From Trebouxia sp. TZW2008 (lineage: Eukaryota > Chlorophyta > Trebouxiophyceae > Trebouxiales > Trebouxiaceae): a stretch of DNA of 64,000 bases. Below are positions 43,639 through 61,440 of this stretch, one piece after another; positions within the stretch are counted from its first letter, which is position 1, and the number at the start of each line of letters is the position of its first letter. The position numbers and the translations under genes were made by a program. The notes beneath the pieces are model-generated. The model searched no databases. It saw only the letters and a program-made list of their open reading frames with translations, and was not told where the DNA came from. The stretch spans positions 1 through 64,000 of the forward strand of contig BDIU01000067.1 in the NCBI GenBank assembly GCA_002118135.1, read 5' to 3'.

Positions 43639-45620
43639 CTGGTAGCGATGATTCCTGCAACAGCAGCAGGTATGTTTATGCACTGGAGACAACATGCAGC
43701 AGCATTCTGCATCATGTGCTGATGCTGTAAGGCCCAAGCGCAATTGCTATTGCTATTGCAGCAGACACTGAGCAGACAGACTGCTTCATTTTCTACTTGA
43801 TGCATGTGTAGTAACCCCTGCAAAAGTTTTGTGCCTGTTTCACTCGACACTTTGCAAACTTGTTGATTGTCCAATGCTAAGAAAAAATGATAGCGGTGCA
43901 CATGTGTGACCTGTGTCATTTGCTCAGGACTGTGATTGCCCAAACGGTGAATGTTGTTCTATTTAGATGAGTTGCATGGAAGCGTTGTCGTTGTCAAAGC
44001 ATATGCTTTGCTGATTGCCTGTTGTGTGCAGGAGGCTTCCAGCTAACGTGACATCTTCCTTTTGGGTGACCCAGACTGTGCATTAACATTAAAAGCACAA
44101 TTGCATGATGTTGTAGCAACACCAAAGGCAGCCCTGAAGGTGAACCACGGCCATCAGCTTCTCAGTTCACAGTAGGTCTTTCAGAAATTAACAAAGCTTT
44201 CAGCAATTTGCATGTGGACACAGATGGTCTTGAAAGCATATCAGGGGCCAAGCATCTTCTAGAGTTGTAGAAAAGCTGCAGAGCACAGATAGGCGATGAC
44301 AGCCAAATTACAAGTTGTGCATGGGAAGTGCTTCTATATTTTTGGCCAGATGGTATTATCTGCAATCACCAGCCTGAGTTTTGCAGTTAGAGCTGACATG
44401 TCTGTCTTGTGGAGTGTGTTACCCCAGAGTAGCTTGAAGCAGTATAACATGATGATGTACAAAGAATTTCCAGATCTGCCTTTCATTGTAGGCACAAGGG
44501 TCAAGGGCAAATGAACTCACATTTACTTGAGATGTTTGCTCTACCATTGGTAGTACCCGCTGCAGCAGGGCAAACTGACTTGTGAAGTAAGTCCTGATTT
44601 GTATGTTGAAAATGACATCTTGAACTGGGCAGGTGCTGTTCGTTTCAGTGATTGCTGCAACCACTGCTACGTACTGGCAGCTCAAGTGTGATAGGCTTGT
44701 CTGGGCGGGAGGGTGTCCTACTCACATGGATACACTGCTAGCAGCAAGCACTAGTGCATGTCAGCTAGCTAGATGATGAGGTGTGTTTTCCTGACAAGGC
44801 TACAGGATCCACATGAACACGTGGAGGACCGCTTACCTGCCGAGGCACTTTTGTTAACACAGAGCTCTGGTTGCATGTGGAACTTCGATCCTTGCATTGG
44901 AGCAGCATTAACGTCATGCGCCTGTGTCACAGGATGTGATGAGTTTTGGTTGTCTTTTTATTACCATCTTGATCGTCCTGACGTTAGATCTCATGCGGCA
45001 TCTTGGCGGCAGAATGCTCCGCTTTTCCTCGCATACAGCTCCAACACACGAAGGCTGAAGAAGGCAGCTGAAGCTATGGGGGGTCAACTGCAGGGGTCAC
45101 CCGGGGTTTGCTTACGTGAGGCATTTTGTAATCTTGGTCACAAAGTGATCCGTCGCGGTGAGTCTTCAGTACATAATGTACAAGACCCCGTGCACTGCCT
45201 CTTACCCCAGCAGTTACGGCAGGATGAACAGTATCTGACTTTGCTTGCATAGCTCGATCCGCCGCTGAGTAGCAACAGCAAGGGCTTCTGCTGCTCGAGT
45301 CACCCTTCTGCCATTGACAGCAATTGCTGCTGCCTGCTGTCCGACCCATCGTCGTCTGCATCGGCAGTGAAGTTCAGCTGTCGCCTTTCCTATGGCGCCA
45401 GCTTCTGCGGCAAGGCTGCGGGCGTTGCTGCTTTGTATAGGTATGTGTTCCGCCGAACACAAGCAGTATTTGCATTGTGTCCGGGTTCAATGCGAAATCT
45501 GCTGAGCGAGGCGCTGTCGCCCTTGCGGCCGTCTCTGCAGCTGCTTGTTGTGCTGCAGCTCGAGATCACGCCATTGGAAGATGTGGTGCTTGTTCGATTT
45601 AGCAGACTGCCACTGACTTG
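43639..45620. other. Intergenic region between syntaxin and FAD oxidase
   Basis: About 2 kb. Frames such as 44296-44514, 44776-45252 (plus) and 45214-45462 (minus) are open but match nothing I know and lack good start context. The distal part (45360-45620) is GC-richer and may hold the promoter and first exon(s), with the signal peptide, of the FAD oxidase gene. Otherwise I see nothing supported. Confidence 0.45.
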
Positions 45621-48600
45621 AACAATGCTACGCTAGGGCTGTGTCTTGCGCCCCTAGTTTGTTTGGCTCAACCATCTGTCCGCCTCACCGGCGCCCAGGT
45701 AGATTCGTTCCGCCAGACCTTGACCGGAAACGTGCTAGCGTACAACGTCAGCAATGAGCCTGACGCAACGCAGCTGCCTACTTTCGGTCTTTGGACCACG
45801 CTCGAGGTGGGTCATTTGCCTCGACCCACGAGAACACACGTTGCCTTGCCGCACCGGTCAGCCTTCTCGATCAAGCCAGCAGTTGACAGTAGCCTCCAGG
45901 GAGGCTATCAGCGCATGATGATGCTATGTCGGCTGCACTTGTACACTAGTTGCTCAGAGTAAGAAAATCCAGTCTCTACAAAAGCTTTCATTGTACAGAC
46001 CTGAAAGGCATCAAAACTGTGACTGTTGTGCAGGATGGCCCAAACCCGGTTGTGAAGCCATCAGAGCCAGCATTGTATGTAGAAGCCTTAGGTATGGCCT
46101 TCTCAGCATCTGCATATCCCTGGAATGTGCTTGTTGCCAGGTCAACACCATGACAAACATCAGGCCACAGGCACTCTGACCAAACCTCGCTGAGACTGCA
46201 TGTAGCCAGTTGCAAAACAACCACTCAACTTCATGCATCCAACCAGACATGTCTCTGGAGCACCGTCATTATAGGATCTCATGCCAAACATGGCGTCATC
46301 TGCTCTCAAACATTGACCAAATCCGATCCTGTCAGTGACAGCTTTGCCCTGCTATTGACCAAAGTATCTGCTGTGTTGTCCAGACGTAAATGATGTTGTC
46401 GAAGCTCTCAGATTCGCTCAACAGAATTCCCTGAACACAGCAGTTCTAGGAGCAGGACACCAGGTAGTAGGGATACAATTGCTGCCCAATGGCCTGACTA
46501 TTGACACCAAGAACCTGACAGCTATTGATGTGGATGGTGATAGCCAGACAGCCTATGTGCAAGCAGGTGGGCGTGTCACCCTACATTCTGATGTTCAACC
46601 TTGACAAATGGCTATCTGAGCCTAGCGCTACTGAACAAGTGCATGCTGGTGGTATATGCTAGCATTGATGTTTACATCTTTCAACAAGCATGGTAGTCAA
46701 GCTCTGAAGCATACAAGCGATGTGTGCAGTGCAGCCAGCATGCAGACTTGCTGCATCAGCATGCAATGTACTGACTCTGGCAATATTATGGTCGACACCA
46801 TTGCAATTTACAACAAGGACTTGATGGACTCATCGTGTATTCTGTAAATTCAGCTCAAGGTGCATATGTGGGTGTGCAGGTGTTTGGGGCGCAGACCTGA
46901 TTGCAGCCATTGAGCCTTACAACTTGCAGTTCCCTACTGGACACTATGCCAGCGTTGGAGTTGTCGGTGAGCACCTGCATCATTCTGCTGTCAGAAGCCT
47001 ATTTGCTGCACATGCTGCAAGTGTCCTGCAAGTCGCGTGGTTGCCTCATTGTCTGTCTATTGCATTCAGCTTTGCTTTTGTGTATGCTGCATGGCAAAGA
47101 GCGCTAGGTCACACCCTGCAACATATACAAAGCATCATGACGTCACACATGTGAGCAAGCACAAGCCAGCAACTCTCATTATGTCATGATTGACTGTTAT
47201 TTGCCTTGCTTGCTGGCAAGTGCGGTCCTGCACCTTGCATATGTACAGACAGCATAACACAGTGTACGATCAATCATCTGTTTGTATTTGTTTGTTTCTG
47301 ATTTGCTTGAGTGCTTGCAAGGTAGTCACACAAATGCTATGCACAAGTGAAGGTCCTTGATCCAGCTGGTTTGTCCCATAGCGCGCACGATTCCAAGGCT
47401 CAAAAGCTCGCTGGCATAATGTTACCTGTCACAATAATTGTGCTGCAGCCATATGTTGTCAAATAGCAAGCCACAGCGAGATTGCTGATACAATTGGCAT
47501 GCAACCCTTCCCCCCAACACCGCCTCTGCAATGCATGCCGGGGGGGGGGCGGGGGGGGGAGGCTGGGGGCTGGGGCCAATCTGTGCCGCACATCAGTGAT
47601 GTTGACTGTGCTGGTACATGTACCAAGTATTCGTGTTCACTGATGCAGGGGTTGTGTTGGGGGGTGGGTTGGGGGCTGGGGCCAACCTGTGGGGTGCCTC
47701 AGTGGACAGTGTACTGGGCATTGATGTCGTCAGCACCTGGCTGGACAACCCAGCAGACTGGAGCATCGTGCGCATCAATGCCACCAATGAGCCAGACCTC
47801 TTTTGGGGCATGCTGGTAAATACCTGCTTTGTGTGACTGTGGCCTCTTGCTAAAAGTTTATGTTCCCAAAAGCATTGAATAAGCAGCAATTTGGCAACGA
47901 GTAGTGCTGAACAAACCAGTGGAATGCAGCATCGTGCGCATCAATGCTACCAATGAGGCTGACTTGTTCTGGGGCATGCTGGTCAGTGCCTGCACTGCTG
48001 CTCTGAACTCAGATAGCTTGTGTTGCATCGCCATTGAATGGCTTGGAGCATGCTGGTCAGTGCTCACACTGCTATTCTTGAAGCCAGGCACATGTTGCTG
48101 CACAGGCAATGAACAGGAAGCTGTCGCTTCCCTTGCATCCAGACGTCTTTTGCTACACAAGCAATTCCGCTCGTTAGCATGAGTAGTGAGTAGCCTGTTA
48201 CAGTCCTTCCAGGCAAGCCCTGCATGTGAAGTGTTTCTGCTGGGGTTGCTTTGGATGTAGCAAGCAAGTTGTGCCACAATTGGTGCATACCTAGCAGCTT
48301 GTGTTTGTAGTCATTCGTGAGCGCATGACAGCACCCTTTTTCTGCATGAGGTATACATGAGAAGTTTCAACACTGCTGGGCAATCTGACCGTGACGCTGT
48401 GCATGCCCTTAATGTCCATTTGAGATGCAGCCAATCCCATCAAGACGAACTCATCACTGGCTGACATGTTCCTGACAATGTGCATACCCTTGGTGTTGTA
48501 CAGGGTGGTGGAGCGTTTCTCGCCACAGCTGTGGGCCTAGAGCTGCAGCTAAACCCTATACCAGAATCTGGCACCCTCCCAGGGGTCACAGCAGTTTGGC

Positions 48601-50843
48601 CCTTGCCCTTGGCGGGTCAGGCCTTCCAGTGGTTCTATGAGTGGAAGGAAACAGCCCCTATGGAGTTTGAGGCTGAGTTTGCGACAGCCACTCTGCCTGC
48701 GCCTATTGGTCAAGTGGCTCTTGTGGGCATCACTAACTGGGATCCAAACAATTCAAGTGACATCAATGCAGCTTTTGAGGTAAAGCTCCTGCAGTGTGAC
48801 TTTCATGTCTCATGTCCCGACTATGGCGCTCAAAGCAAGCCCACCTGGCGACACAACAAGTGTGTAGGTTCATACTGGTGGCAGCACAATGCGAAGCCAT
48901 CTTGACACTACTGTACTAGCCGGCTTGTTGCCCTTCATGACCATTCTTGCCTTGACAACACCACTCAAAGTACGCTAGCTCTCAATGGTCACATCGGCTT
49001 GAGTGCAGTGCATTGCCATATTCTGCATTTTAGTGCGCGCCTCCCATTGATCCATACTCTCCTGAAGTTTTGTGTTTTGTATCCCGTATTGCAAATCAAG
49101 TGCTGCTTGTCTGCATCCAGGACATTATACAGCAGGCTCAGGCGCATGGAGCAGTGCAAACCAATCTCATACCCGACGAGTACATCTAGTCTTGCACCCA
49201 GCGCATTCCCAGTGGACCTTTGGCCTCCTGGCATCAACAACCACTTCCTGCTAGCAGTGCCAGATATACTCACCAGTTTTCCTCATGTGCGTGCAGGATT
49301 TTATACAGCAGGCTCAGGCGCATGGTGCGGTACAAATTATGCAGACCGATCTCACACCCAATGAGTACATACAGTCCTATACTCAGCGCATCCCTGAGGG
49401 GCCTTTGGCCTACTACATCAATGACCGATTCCTGCCGTCTGTGCCTCAAGAGCTGGCTGAAAGTCTGCTGGAGCTTTATGCCAATGCCACTTCACCTTAC
49501 TCTGTGCTGCTCATTGCTCCTACACCTCCCTCTGTGACCAACAACAACACTGACACTGCTTTTGGATGGCGTGACGGCTGGTACATCTGGGTAAGTCTGA
49601 CATCAGTGCATTCACCCTCTACGCCCCCCTGGCCCCCACCCCACCCCCTGTGCGGTCTCTGCTTACCCTCTCCCGCCCTCCGTCTAAGCATATGCAGATA
49701 CGTTGTGCCATGCTTGTGCTAAATGCGTTATCAATTGTGACTGTGTTGTGTATGTTGGTACATACTGGTGCTGACAGTGCATCCATTTTGAAGCAGTGGA
49801 CATTCGCATCTGGCATGTTCAACAGCAATATGTTTCACACATGAGGCCTGTGTCATGGGCAGCTTGTCATAACGAACGTCAGCAGGTGCTGACTTGTGTC
49901 TGATATCCATCTGTTTTGCTGCAGCATAGTGCAATGCAGTCGACTCTTGCTGTAGCAACAGAAGACACTACATTGGACTCTGATACTTGAAAAACAGGTC
50001 AGAATTTGATGTGGTCTGCAGGTGTGGCCTTTCTGGTTCCGCTCTGCTGGTGGCGCTGCTGTAGATGGTAAGCATTTCCGCCAACAAGCCTTCATGCATG
50101 AGTCGCGTGCATCATGCAATACCACATTGTCAGTCATCACTCATTGCGACCTGCCTCTCAGTTATGCTCATGCAAAGTTGCTGTGCATTCGTGCCTGCTG
50201 TATGACAAGTGACTGATAGCAAAAGGCTGCCAGCAAACCACTCAGCCTATGTATGTACGCACTCACAGCTAGTGGGCCAACTGCAAACCTGCGCTCATTG
50301 TCACAAGCAAAGCCTGAGCTGAAGGGATTGTGATATAATCATAATAATTGTGATAACAGTAAACGGTTACACTTTCCAGCACGTTTGCTAGGTGTGTGTG
50401 GCCCACGTCCTGCCAGGCCAACTTGTTCTGAGCGTCACGACAAGGGCGTTGATGTTCAATTTGCGAAAATCAGACAAAACATTGTTGTGATATGGCATAC
50501 GGTCATGTGCATGCATGTGGCAATGTTCGCATGGCATACGCACCAGTATCAGCTGGTTGCCTTGCCAGGACGAATGACTGTGTCATGTGTTGCAGGTGAT
50601 GCTGACCACATTGCATGGGCAGCCCAGGGTGGCGAAATCCTAGACCAATATGCTGAAGGACATTACATCAACATGAACAGATTTGACTCACCAGAGTCCA
50701 TTGAGACATCCTATCCAACTGCAAATTGGGCACGTCTAGTTGACTTGAAGGCACAGTATGATCCACACGACCTTTTCAGGCCTTTGGACTACTACAGAAC
50801 AGATGATGGCTTAAGTGGCATTGCTGGAGATTCAGACTACTGA
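45621..50843 (+). CDS. FAD-linked oxidase, berberine-bridge-enzyme-like
   Basis: Flavoprotein of the FAD_binding_4 plus BBE type, which oxidises sugars, alcohols or alkaloid-like substrates using oxygen. Clear exons: about 45621-45807 (a hydrophobic LGLCLAPLVCLA segment that may be a signal peptide; the true ATG is not found), 46038-46091 (PNPVVKPSEPALYVEA), about 46395-46566 (DVNDVVEALRFAQQNSL, LGAGHQ, YVQAG), 46878-46968 (LQFPTGHYASVGVVG), about 47648-47817 (GVVLGGGLGAGANLWG, NEPDLFWGML), about 48505-48780 (GGGAFLATAVGLELQ), 49299-49590 (PLAYYINDRFLPSVPQ, GWRDGWYIW), about 50023-50069 (PFWFRSAGGAAVDG) and about 50596-50843 (the BBE domain: ARLVDLKAQYDPHDLFRPL). The His of GAGHQ is at the usual covalent-FAD position, while the second attachment Cys of plant BBEs is Tyr (GHYASVGV). 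Three of the exons have partial decayed duplicates nearby. Confidence 0.88.
47500..48090 (+). repeat. Duplicated exon fragments around the GGG exon of the FAD oxidase
   Basis: The working exon 47648-47817 is flanked by copies. Upstream, 47540-47605 repeats the G-rich part and GGCTGGGGCCAAYCTGTG with frame-breaking changes. Downstream, 47905-47992 repeats the 3' part (AGCATCGTGCGCATCAATGC, ACCAATGAGSC, TGGGGCATGCTGGT), and 48045-48090 repeats only TGG(A/G)GCATGCTGGTCAGTGC. The downstream copies still encode SIVRINATNEADLFWGML but lack the flavin-loop part. Confidence 0.88.
49105..49440 (+). repeat. Duplicated exon start in the FAD oxidase
   Basis: A copy at 49119-49250 (after TGCATCCAG) matches the working exon at 49299-49440 (after GTGCAG): ATTATACAGCAGGCTCAGGC against TTTATACAGCAGGCTCAGGC, then CGCATGGNGCRGT, ATCTCAYACCC, AGCGCATYCC and GGCCTTTGGCCT. 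The upstream copy encodes DIIQQAQAHGAVQTNLIPD but then meets TAG in the same frame, so it is a pseudoexon. Confidence 0.9.
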
Positions 50844-51557
50844 AGTTGAGACTACTGAAGCACAACCCTGCCAGCATGTTCAGCTTTTTTGCCATCACAA
50901 AAGTTGTTCCCGACACCATCGGCCAGTCTTCAATGCGATGACAATGCTGTTTGCTAATCAAGTTCAGTACTAGTGATGCACATTCAGGCATTTGAGTATC
51001 CCACACCATTGCTCTATGCAACTAATGGGCTGTGCCATTTAGCGTTTGCATGCTGCAAGCCCAGTGTGTGCTCAGTGCAGTGACAAGGAACCTTAGTAAG
51101 GTCGTGATTATCCATCAGGCTAGGTGTGTTCGCTCTTGCTCGTGCACTAGTACTGCATCCGGCAATGACCAGTATCCACTTGTTGCTGAGTGTTAAAGAT
51201 AGGCAAGCAATCAGCCACCTCATTTTCAAAGCCTCCCAAAGTAGAGAACAGAATTTGAGCAGTAGATCAGCTTGCTTACACCAAAAGGCAAAACAGTAAG
51301 CCAGAAAGGGGTATCGTTTCTGCATAAAGCTGTATTCGTTTCTTGCTTGCTTGCAGCAGGCAGTCAAGGTCAATCCTTCATGCTGCGTAAGCGATTAGCC
51401 TGATAATGCATTCAAAGCTATACAGCATCCAGACACATGTCGTGGTTCATTTGTAAGGGTCATGCGTCAAATCTGTGATCATTCAGCAATGCTGCAATGC
51501 TTGCGCAGACCTTCGGCAAACTTGGTGAGCTGCTGCAAAGAGGGAGGACAAAGAGAA
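50844..51557. other. Convergent intergenic region, FAD oxidase / gyrase 3' ends
   Basis: 714 bases between two facing stop codons. No family is recognisable in any frame. It should contain both 3' untranslated regions. Confidence 0.55.
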
Positions 51558-57152
<5,595 letters not shown>

Positions 57153-57464
57153 CGTCAGCCCGTAGAATGCCGCTTTGCAGCGCCAAGACAGCCAAGGCTT
57201 GGTCACAGAGTCAAAGCTCGCTCAAAGCATGCGTTTCATCTCTGCTGAGTTAACCGAGCTCTGCTCGATGCGTCCTTGTGCTGATCCGCTGCGACGATAT
57301 CCGGTGCACTTCATTTGATACGCTGCGTGCTGATTTCAAAGGCATCGTCGATTTCCTCGACCGGCTTGCGCAAGGCCAGATCGCTGCTGTCTCTAACACC
57401 GTCTCAGATCGCACTGCACGCTTGGTGAACGTCAACTTTTGCCGACACCAAGCGCGAAACTGTC
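57153..57464. promoter_or_regulatory. Shared divergent promoter region, gyrase B and inhibitor-2
   Basis: Only 312 bases separate the two divergent start codons, so the leaders and promoters of both genes must be packed here. It is CpG-richer than surrounding intron sequence. No TATA box or CCAAT box is convincing. Confidence 0.45.
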
Positions 57465-59153
57465 ATGAAGCGTTCAAGACCTGACAACAACAAGAAAGGA
57501 GGCATACAGTGGGACGAGGCCAAGTAAGCTGTTGCTTTGTGCTGGTTCCTATAGCTCCGGCACTGGTTTGCAACGCATATTGACAGAGCACAGTTATGCA
57601 GCTTGGAGGAAAATGTCAAAATCAAGGCAGAAATAAATCCCAGAAAGATCAATGAACCCAAAACTCCTTACCATGGTCCCATGGAGGAGGAGCCAGGTTG
57701 CGGTAAGCGATGTTGCTATGGTACACCTTCAGGCTCAGCTGGTGCGTCTTCAAACAGCTGATGCTGCTTGCAGGGGAGCCCGGCATGTCTCCTTTGAGGC
57801 TTGAGGAAGAAGTCAATACTGCCCTCAACTCTGGCCAAACATATCGTCAGGTCAGTCATGCTTGTTGCTCTGCTCACACTGAGCCCCATGCGACGCTAGT
57901 CCTGCCTATTGCTGCTGCTGCTGCTGCCACACCAGCTGTCTGCTTTTTACTGCAAAGTGCCTACCTGCTCAACTGCTGAATACGCTGTTGTTGCAGGGAC
58001 ACCCTAAGGCTGAAGACCCTAATGAGCATCCTGAATTGAGGTGTGTTTCGAGACCGCCAGCTTCAGTGGCTTACTTAGCATGTGGCATTCTAGTCAAATG
58101 ACACTCAAGAAGTCACTCGCAGAGCTATGTCATGACTGTGTTGTTTGTATGCCAATTTTCTCACATGCTCCGGTGTTGGAGTTCCTGCCCAACTGCCACA
58201 GCTTTACACAAAAGCACTCAGCAGACCGTTCTCAACTCCTAGCTGTCAATGACTAGGCATCAGCATCGCCTTGAGGCAGATTGTTGCTCTTGTGCACATC
58301 TGACTAGGTCCTGAAGCCTTCATAGCACGTGTTGATACTTTTAGATGCATAAAGTGCAAGTTTTCTGCTTTCGAGATCAATGCGAGCCATACATGAGTTG
58401 CACATGTGCATCAGACTTGCCAAGCATCAACGTGTTGCTAGTTAGATTCGATGCCTGATTGTTGTTTGCTGCTACCTGCAGGGTTGAACAGCCCACAGAT
58501 GAGGAGAGTGCTTACTCGAGAGCCAATAGCTGTCAAAGCGGTGACAGCATGCGCAGTGCTCGCAGCAGCATTGATGCAGAACACAGCACAGCTGACGGCA
58601 AGCCTAGTACTGAACCTCATCCAGACAAAAGACAGAGATTTGCTGACAAGCGGAAAGACCACTACGACATGCGCAACGCGCTGCAGAAGTGAGCCTCTCT
58701 TTACTATTTTTCACCATAGCAGCTCTGCTGATATGCATGCCCAATTTGCTCAAAAGATAGCATAGCAGAAGGCATGTGGTGTGCTGAACATTAGCAAAGT
58801 CCAAAACGGCACGATGCCTGGCATGGCATTCTGTTGGTAGTTGATACACTGCTTGTGCGTTAGATTGCTCACATGGCTTCGCACTGCGCTTGTGACATTG
58901 TGCTGCTGTGCTAGCTCTGAGCTCACCTCGCAAGCACATGACTGCTCTCAACTCTGCTGACAAATATGATGTTACTGTCATAGGAACCCGGCTGCCTCCA
59001 CCACAATGCGCCTCAATCTCAGTGTGCATATCTTGATGCAGGGGCAAGGAGCTTGTTACTGAGTTGTATCAAACTAACACAGAGGATGAGCAGCAAAACG
59101 GGCATGACAGTCATGGCCAGCATTTCCAGGCTGAACTTGATGATGAGCACTGA
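57465..59153 (+). CDS. Protein phosphatase 1 inhibitor-2-like protein
   Basis: Small, disordered regulator of protein phosphatase 1, encoded by six exons with matching phases. Exon 1 (57465-57522) reads MKRSRPDNNKKGGIQWDEA, where IQWDEAN is the PP1-docking start (KVTWDE/KSQKWDE in relatives). Exon 2 (57600-57702) has LEENVKIKAEINPRKI followed by INEPKTPYHGP, equivalent to the inhibitor-2 IDEPSTPYH element whose Thr is phosphorylated. Exon 3 (57774-57848) has SPLRLEEEV, exon 4 (57997-58039) GHPKAEDPNEHPEL, and exon 5 (58482-58688) a serine-rich stretch and RFADKRKDHYDMRNALQK, equivalent to the HYNE active-site-binding helix. Exon 6 (59041-59153) has GKELVTELYQ and an acidic tail. The first exon is followed by GTAAGC and all borders are clear. 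Divergent from the gyrase gene. Confidence 0.87.
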
Positions 59154-59909
59154 TGCCTAATCATCCATAAGGCTTTGTGGCTCCAGATTTCTGCTGAGGC
59201 AGCTTCATGTGCTGGCAGCTTTACCAGATGTAGATTGTGCCTGACTTCTCGGCAATCAAAGACGTGTGGCAATGCAAAGTGTATCTGTACACAGTGGCTG
59301 AGTGCCCGCTGATCATGCATGCAGTGTATGATGTGTCAGACAGCAGGCTGCTGTAGCGATGGTCTAGACTCTGCGAGGCACAGTAAACTGCTGCAGGCAG
59401 TGTCACCATGTCTTCTTTCATTTGCGCATCCCTCTTACAATGTCTGTCTTTCAAATGTAAGCTCATCATACTTTTCACTAAAACAGAGCACTTGTTCGTG
59501 ACTATTCAAGGTACACTGATGGATTTGCATGGCACTGAAAGCATCATCTGCCATGCTAGGGGTAGCGCTGACAGATGCCACACGAAGTCAAAATCACCTC
59601 AGTGCAACAAGTTGACTGTGTGAAACATCTAAAATAAGCTTCAAGCACCATTGACAATCAGGGGACCATCTGAAGTGTGACATTTGCATGCTAGCCACAG
59701 CACAGTGTGAATGTGTTTCAAAAAGCATAAGTGCCACATGTCTGAGAATGATGAAGCTCAGAGCAGGTCTGCAAGGATCCTTCAGCGAAGGTTTTAATTT
59801 GACCTGCTGGTGACCCGCAGGTTGCAAAGCTTATGTCAGCTAGACCAGCTGCAGCTGCTGCAGGCTGTGTGCTCACTGCATTGCATCTTTTGCTAACAGA
59901 CTGTGACCC
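59154..59909. other. Convergent intergenic region, inhibitor-2 / methyltransferase
   Basis: 756 bases between facing stop codons. Frames at 59221-59478 and 59408-59623 are open but look random. Nothing else is supported. Confidence 0.55.
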
Positions 59910-61276
59910 CTATCTAACATACTCTGATACAGTGACAATATCGCATAAGTAGTTACTGAAGGTAATGTCTGTTACGTGCTCAACAGTATGGAAGTCTGGT
60001 GTGTTGACCATGTACTTTCGGTACTCCGGAGCCCCAGGAAGCAGTACATTGTCAGCAACAACAATAGAGCCCCTTTTGAGCAAGCCGCTGTTTTGCAGGA
60101 TTAGGAAATCCTTCAAATACAGTGAGCTCATGTGATCGATAAGGGCGTAGTCAACAGCGCTGACCCCTCGCTGACGTAGTGCCTGCAAGCCATTGTGGTT
60201 GTCAGGAGGCAATCGCCTGCTGGAGGCATACTGGCCATGACTGGACATCCCAGCACAAGCAGTCACAAGCAGTGGTGTGGCTTACAACAGATTGCAAATG
60301 TGATACAAAGTTCAAGCCGTACAGACTGCAAAAGGCCACACATCAGGCACAGCTTCCCATCTGCTGCTTTGAGTCCCAAAGAGCAACCCATTGCCACATC
60401 ACCAATACTTCAACGGCTGTTGCCTGAACTTGCATCATGCATGATGATGGCAAATCAGGCAAATACTCAGTACCCCAAAAGCAGAGCAGACCTACCGAAA
60501 TTGATGATTCCAGCACGCCCTCAATGATTTCAGCCTTGTCGCTCAAGCCAGCATGCTGTATCATCTCTCTTGAGATGCGCACATGATGCGGATTTGGATC
60601 AATGCCATACAGCTTCCCGCCTGGCGGCAGCTTCCTGGCTTGACTGATTGCAGAGTAGCCAATGTAGGTACCCAGTTCTATGGCAACCTGGGACAACAGA
60701 CTAAGCCAGATTGATATGTGATGGGCAGTACAAGTAGCTGTAAGAGACACTTTCCACTTGTTCAGGCGATGCAGCAAATTGGCATGCACACCCTGTAGGC
60801 AGCTGCAGAGGGTGTTGCCTCACCTTGGGTTGGCGTCGAGCGACCACGGCTTCAATCAGAACCGCTTTGGTATCTCCAATATTGATCAATAAGCCTTTGC
60901 CGCTTCTCACGAAATTATCCATTGCATCCAGTACGCCTTGAGCGTCTCCCTGAGGCACGGTTCGCTTGACGATGTCGAGGACTTCCTGCTCCATGATGCC
61001 GGGGTTGTCCTGCACAGATAATCCAATAAATCAATGTTCTGCAAAGTCTGCTATAGAGCTCATCGACTATTGCGTAGGCAAACTTAGGCTGATCAAGATC
61101 ATCTCTGCACCGGACTCTGCACAACTCACCTGCCCTGCAAGGTTGAGACCGAACAATCTTTTCACAAACGGCAAAAGAGACGGCCGTAGTAGCATGCCGA
61201 CTAGCCTGCTGAAAAGTATCCTGATGCGAGGGAAGCGGGCGAGCAAGCGAGCCAGGGCTGGCTTTGTGTTCGCCAT
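59910..61276 (-). CDS. Catechol O-methyltransferase-like SAM methyltransferase
   Basis: Class I S-adenosylmethionine methyltransferase of the COMT group, expected to methylate a catechol hydroxyl with Mg2+. Exon 1 (61276-61132) reads MANTKPALARLLARFPRIRI and then a hydrophobic/basic segment, possibly a membrane or targeting sequence. Exon 2 (about 61012-60823) reads NPGIMEQEVLDIVKRTVPQG followed by GDAQGVLDAMDNF, and the N-terminal COMT loop GLLINIGDTKA. Exon 3 (60690-60500) holds the SAM motif IELGTYIGYSAISQARKL and YGIDPNPHHVRISREMI. The last exon (about 60182-59910) has VDYALIDHMSSLYLKDFL, the metal and catechol site GSIVVADNVLLPGAPEY, and ends TVSEYVR. The Asp in ALIDH and the DN of VADNV match COMT's Asp141 and Asp169-Asn170. 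The residue order and spacing match mammalian COMT better than plant caffeoyl-CoA methyltransferases. Confidence 0.9.
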
Positions 61277-61440
61277 GGTGATAGCGCTGCGGGCAGGACC
61301 GGCGCTTGCGTCACCTGCTAGGCCTTTGTGGATACGACAAATTGTCACAGGCAATCCAAGATCTTGCAGACGCCCTTCAACAGCTACCCAGGCACGCGAA
61401 GCTTGCGAGCTAGCATGCGTTTCGATGCTTCTTTTGGAGT

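Noticed and set aside
44773..45252. 159-residue plus-strand frame
   Set aside because: Starts ATGATG but matches no family and has no splice or promoter support; kept as intergenic.
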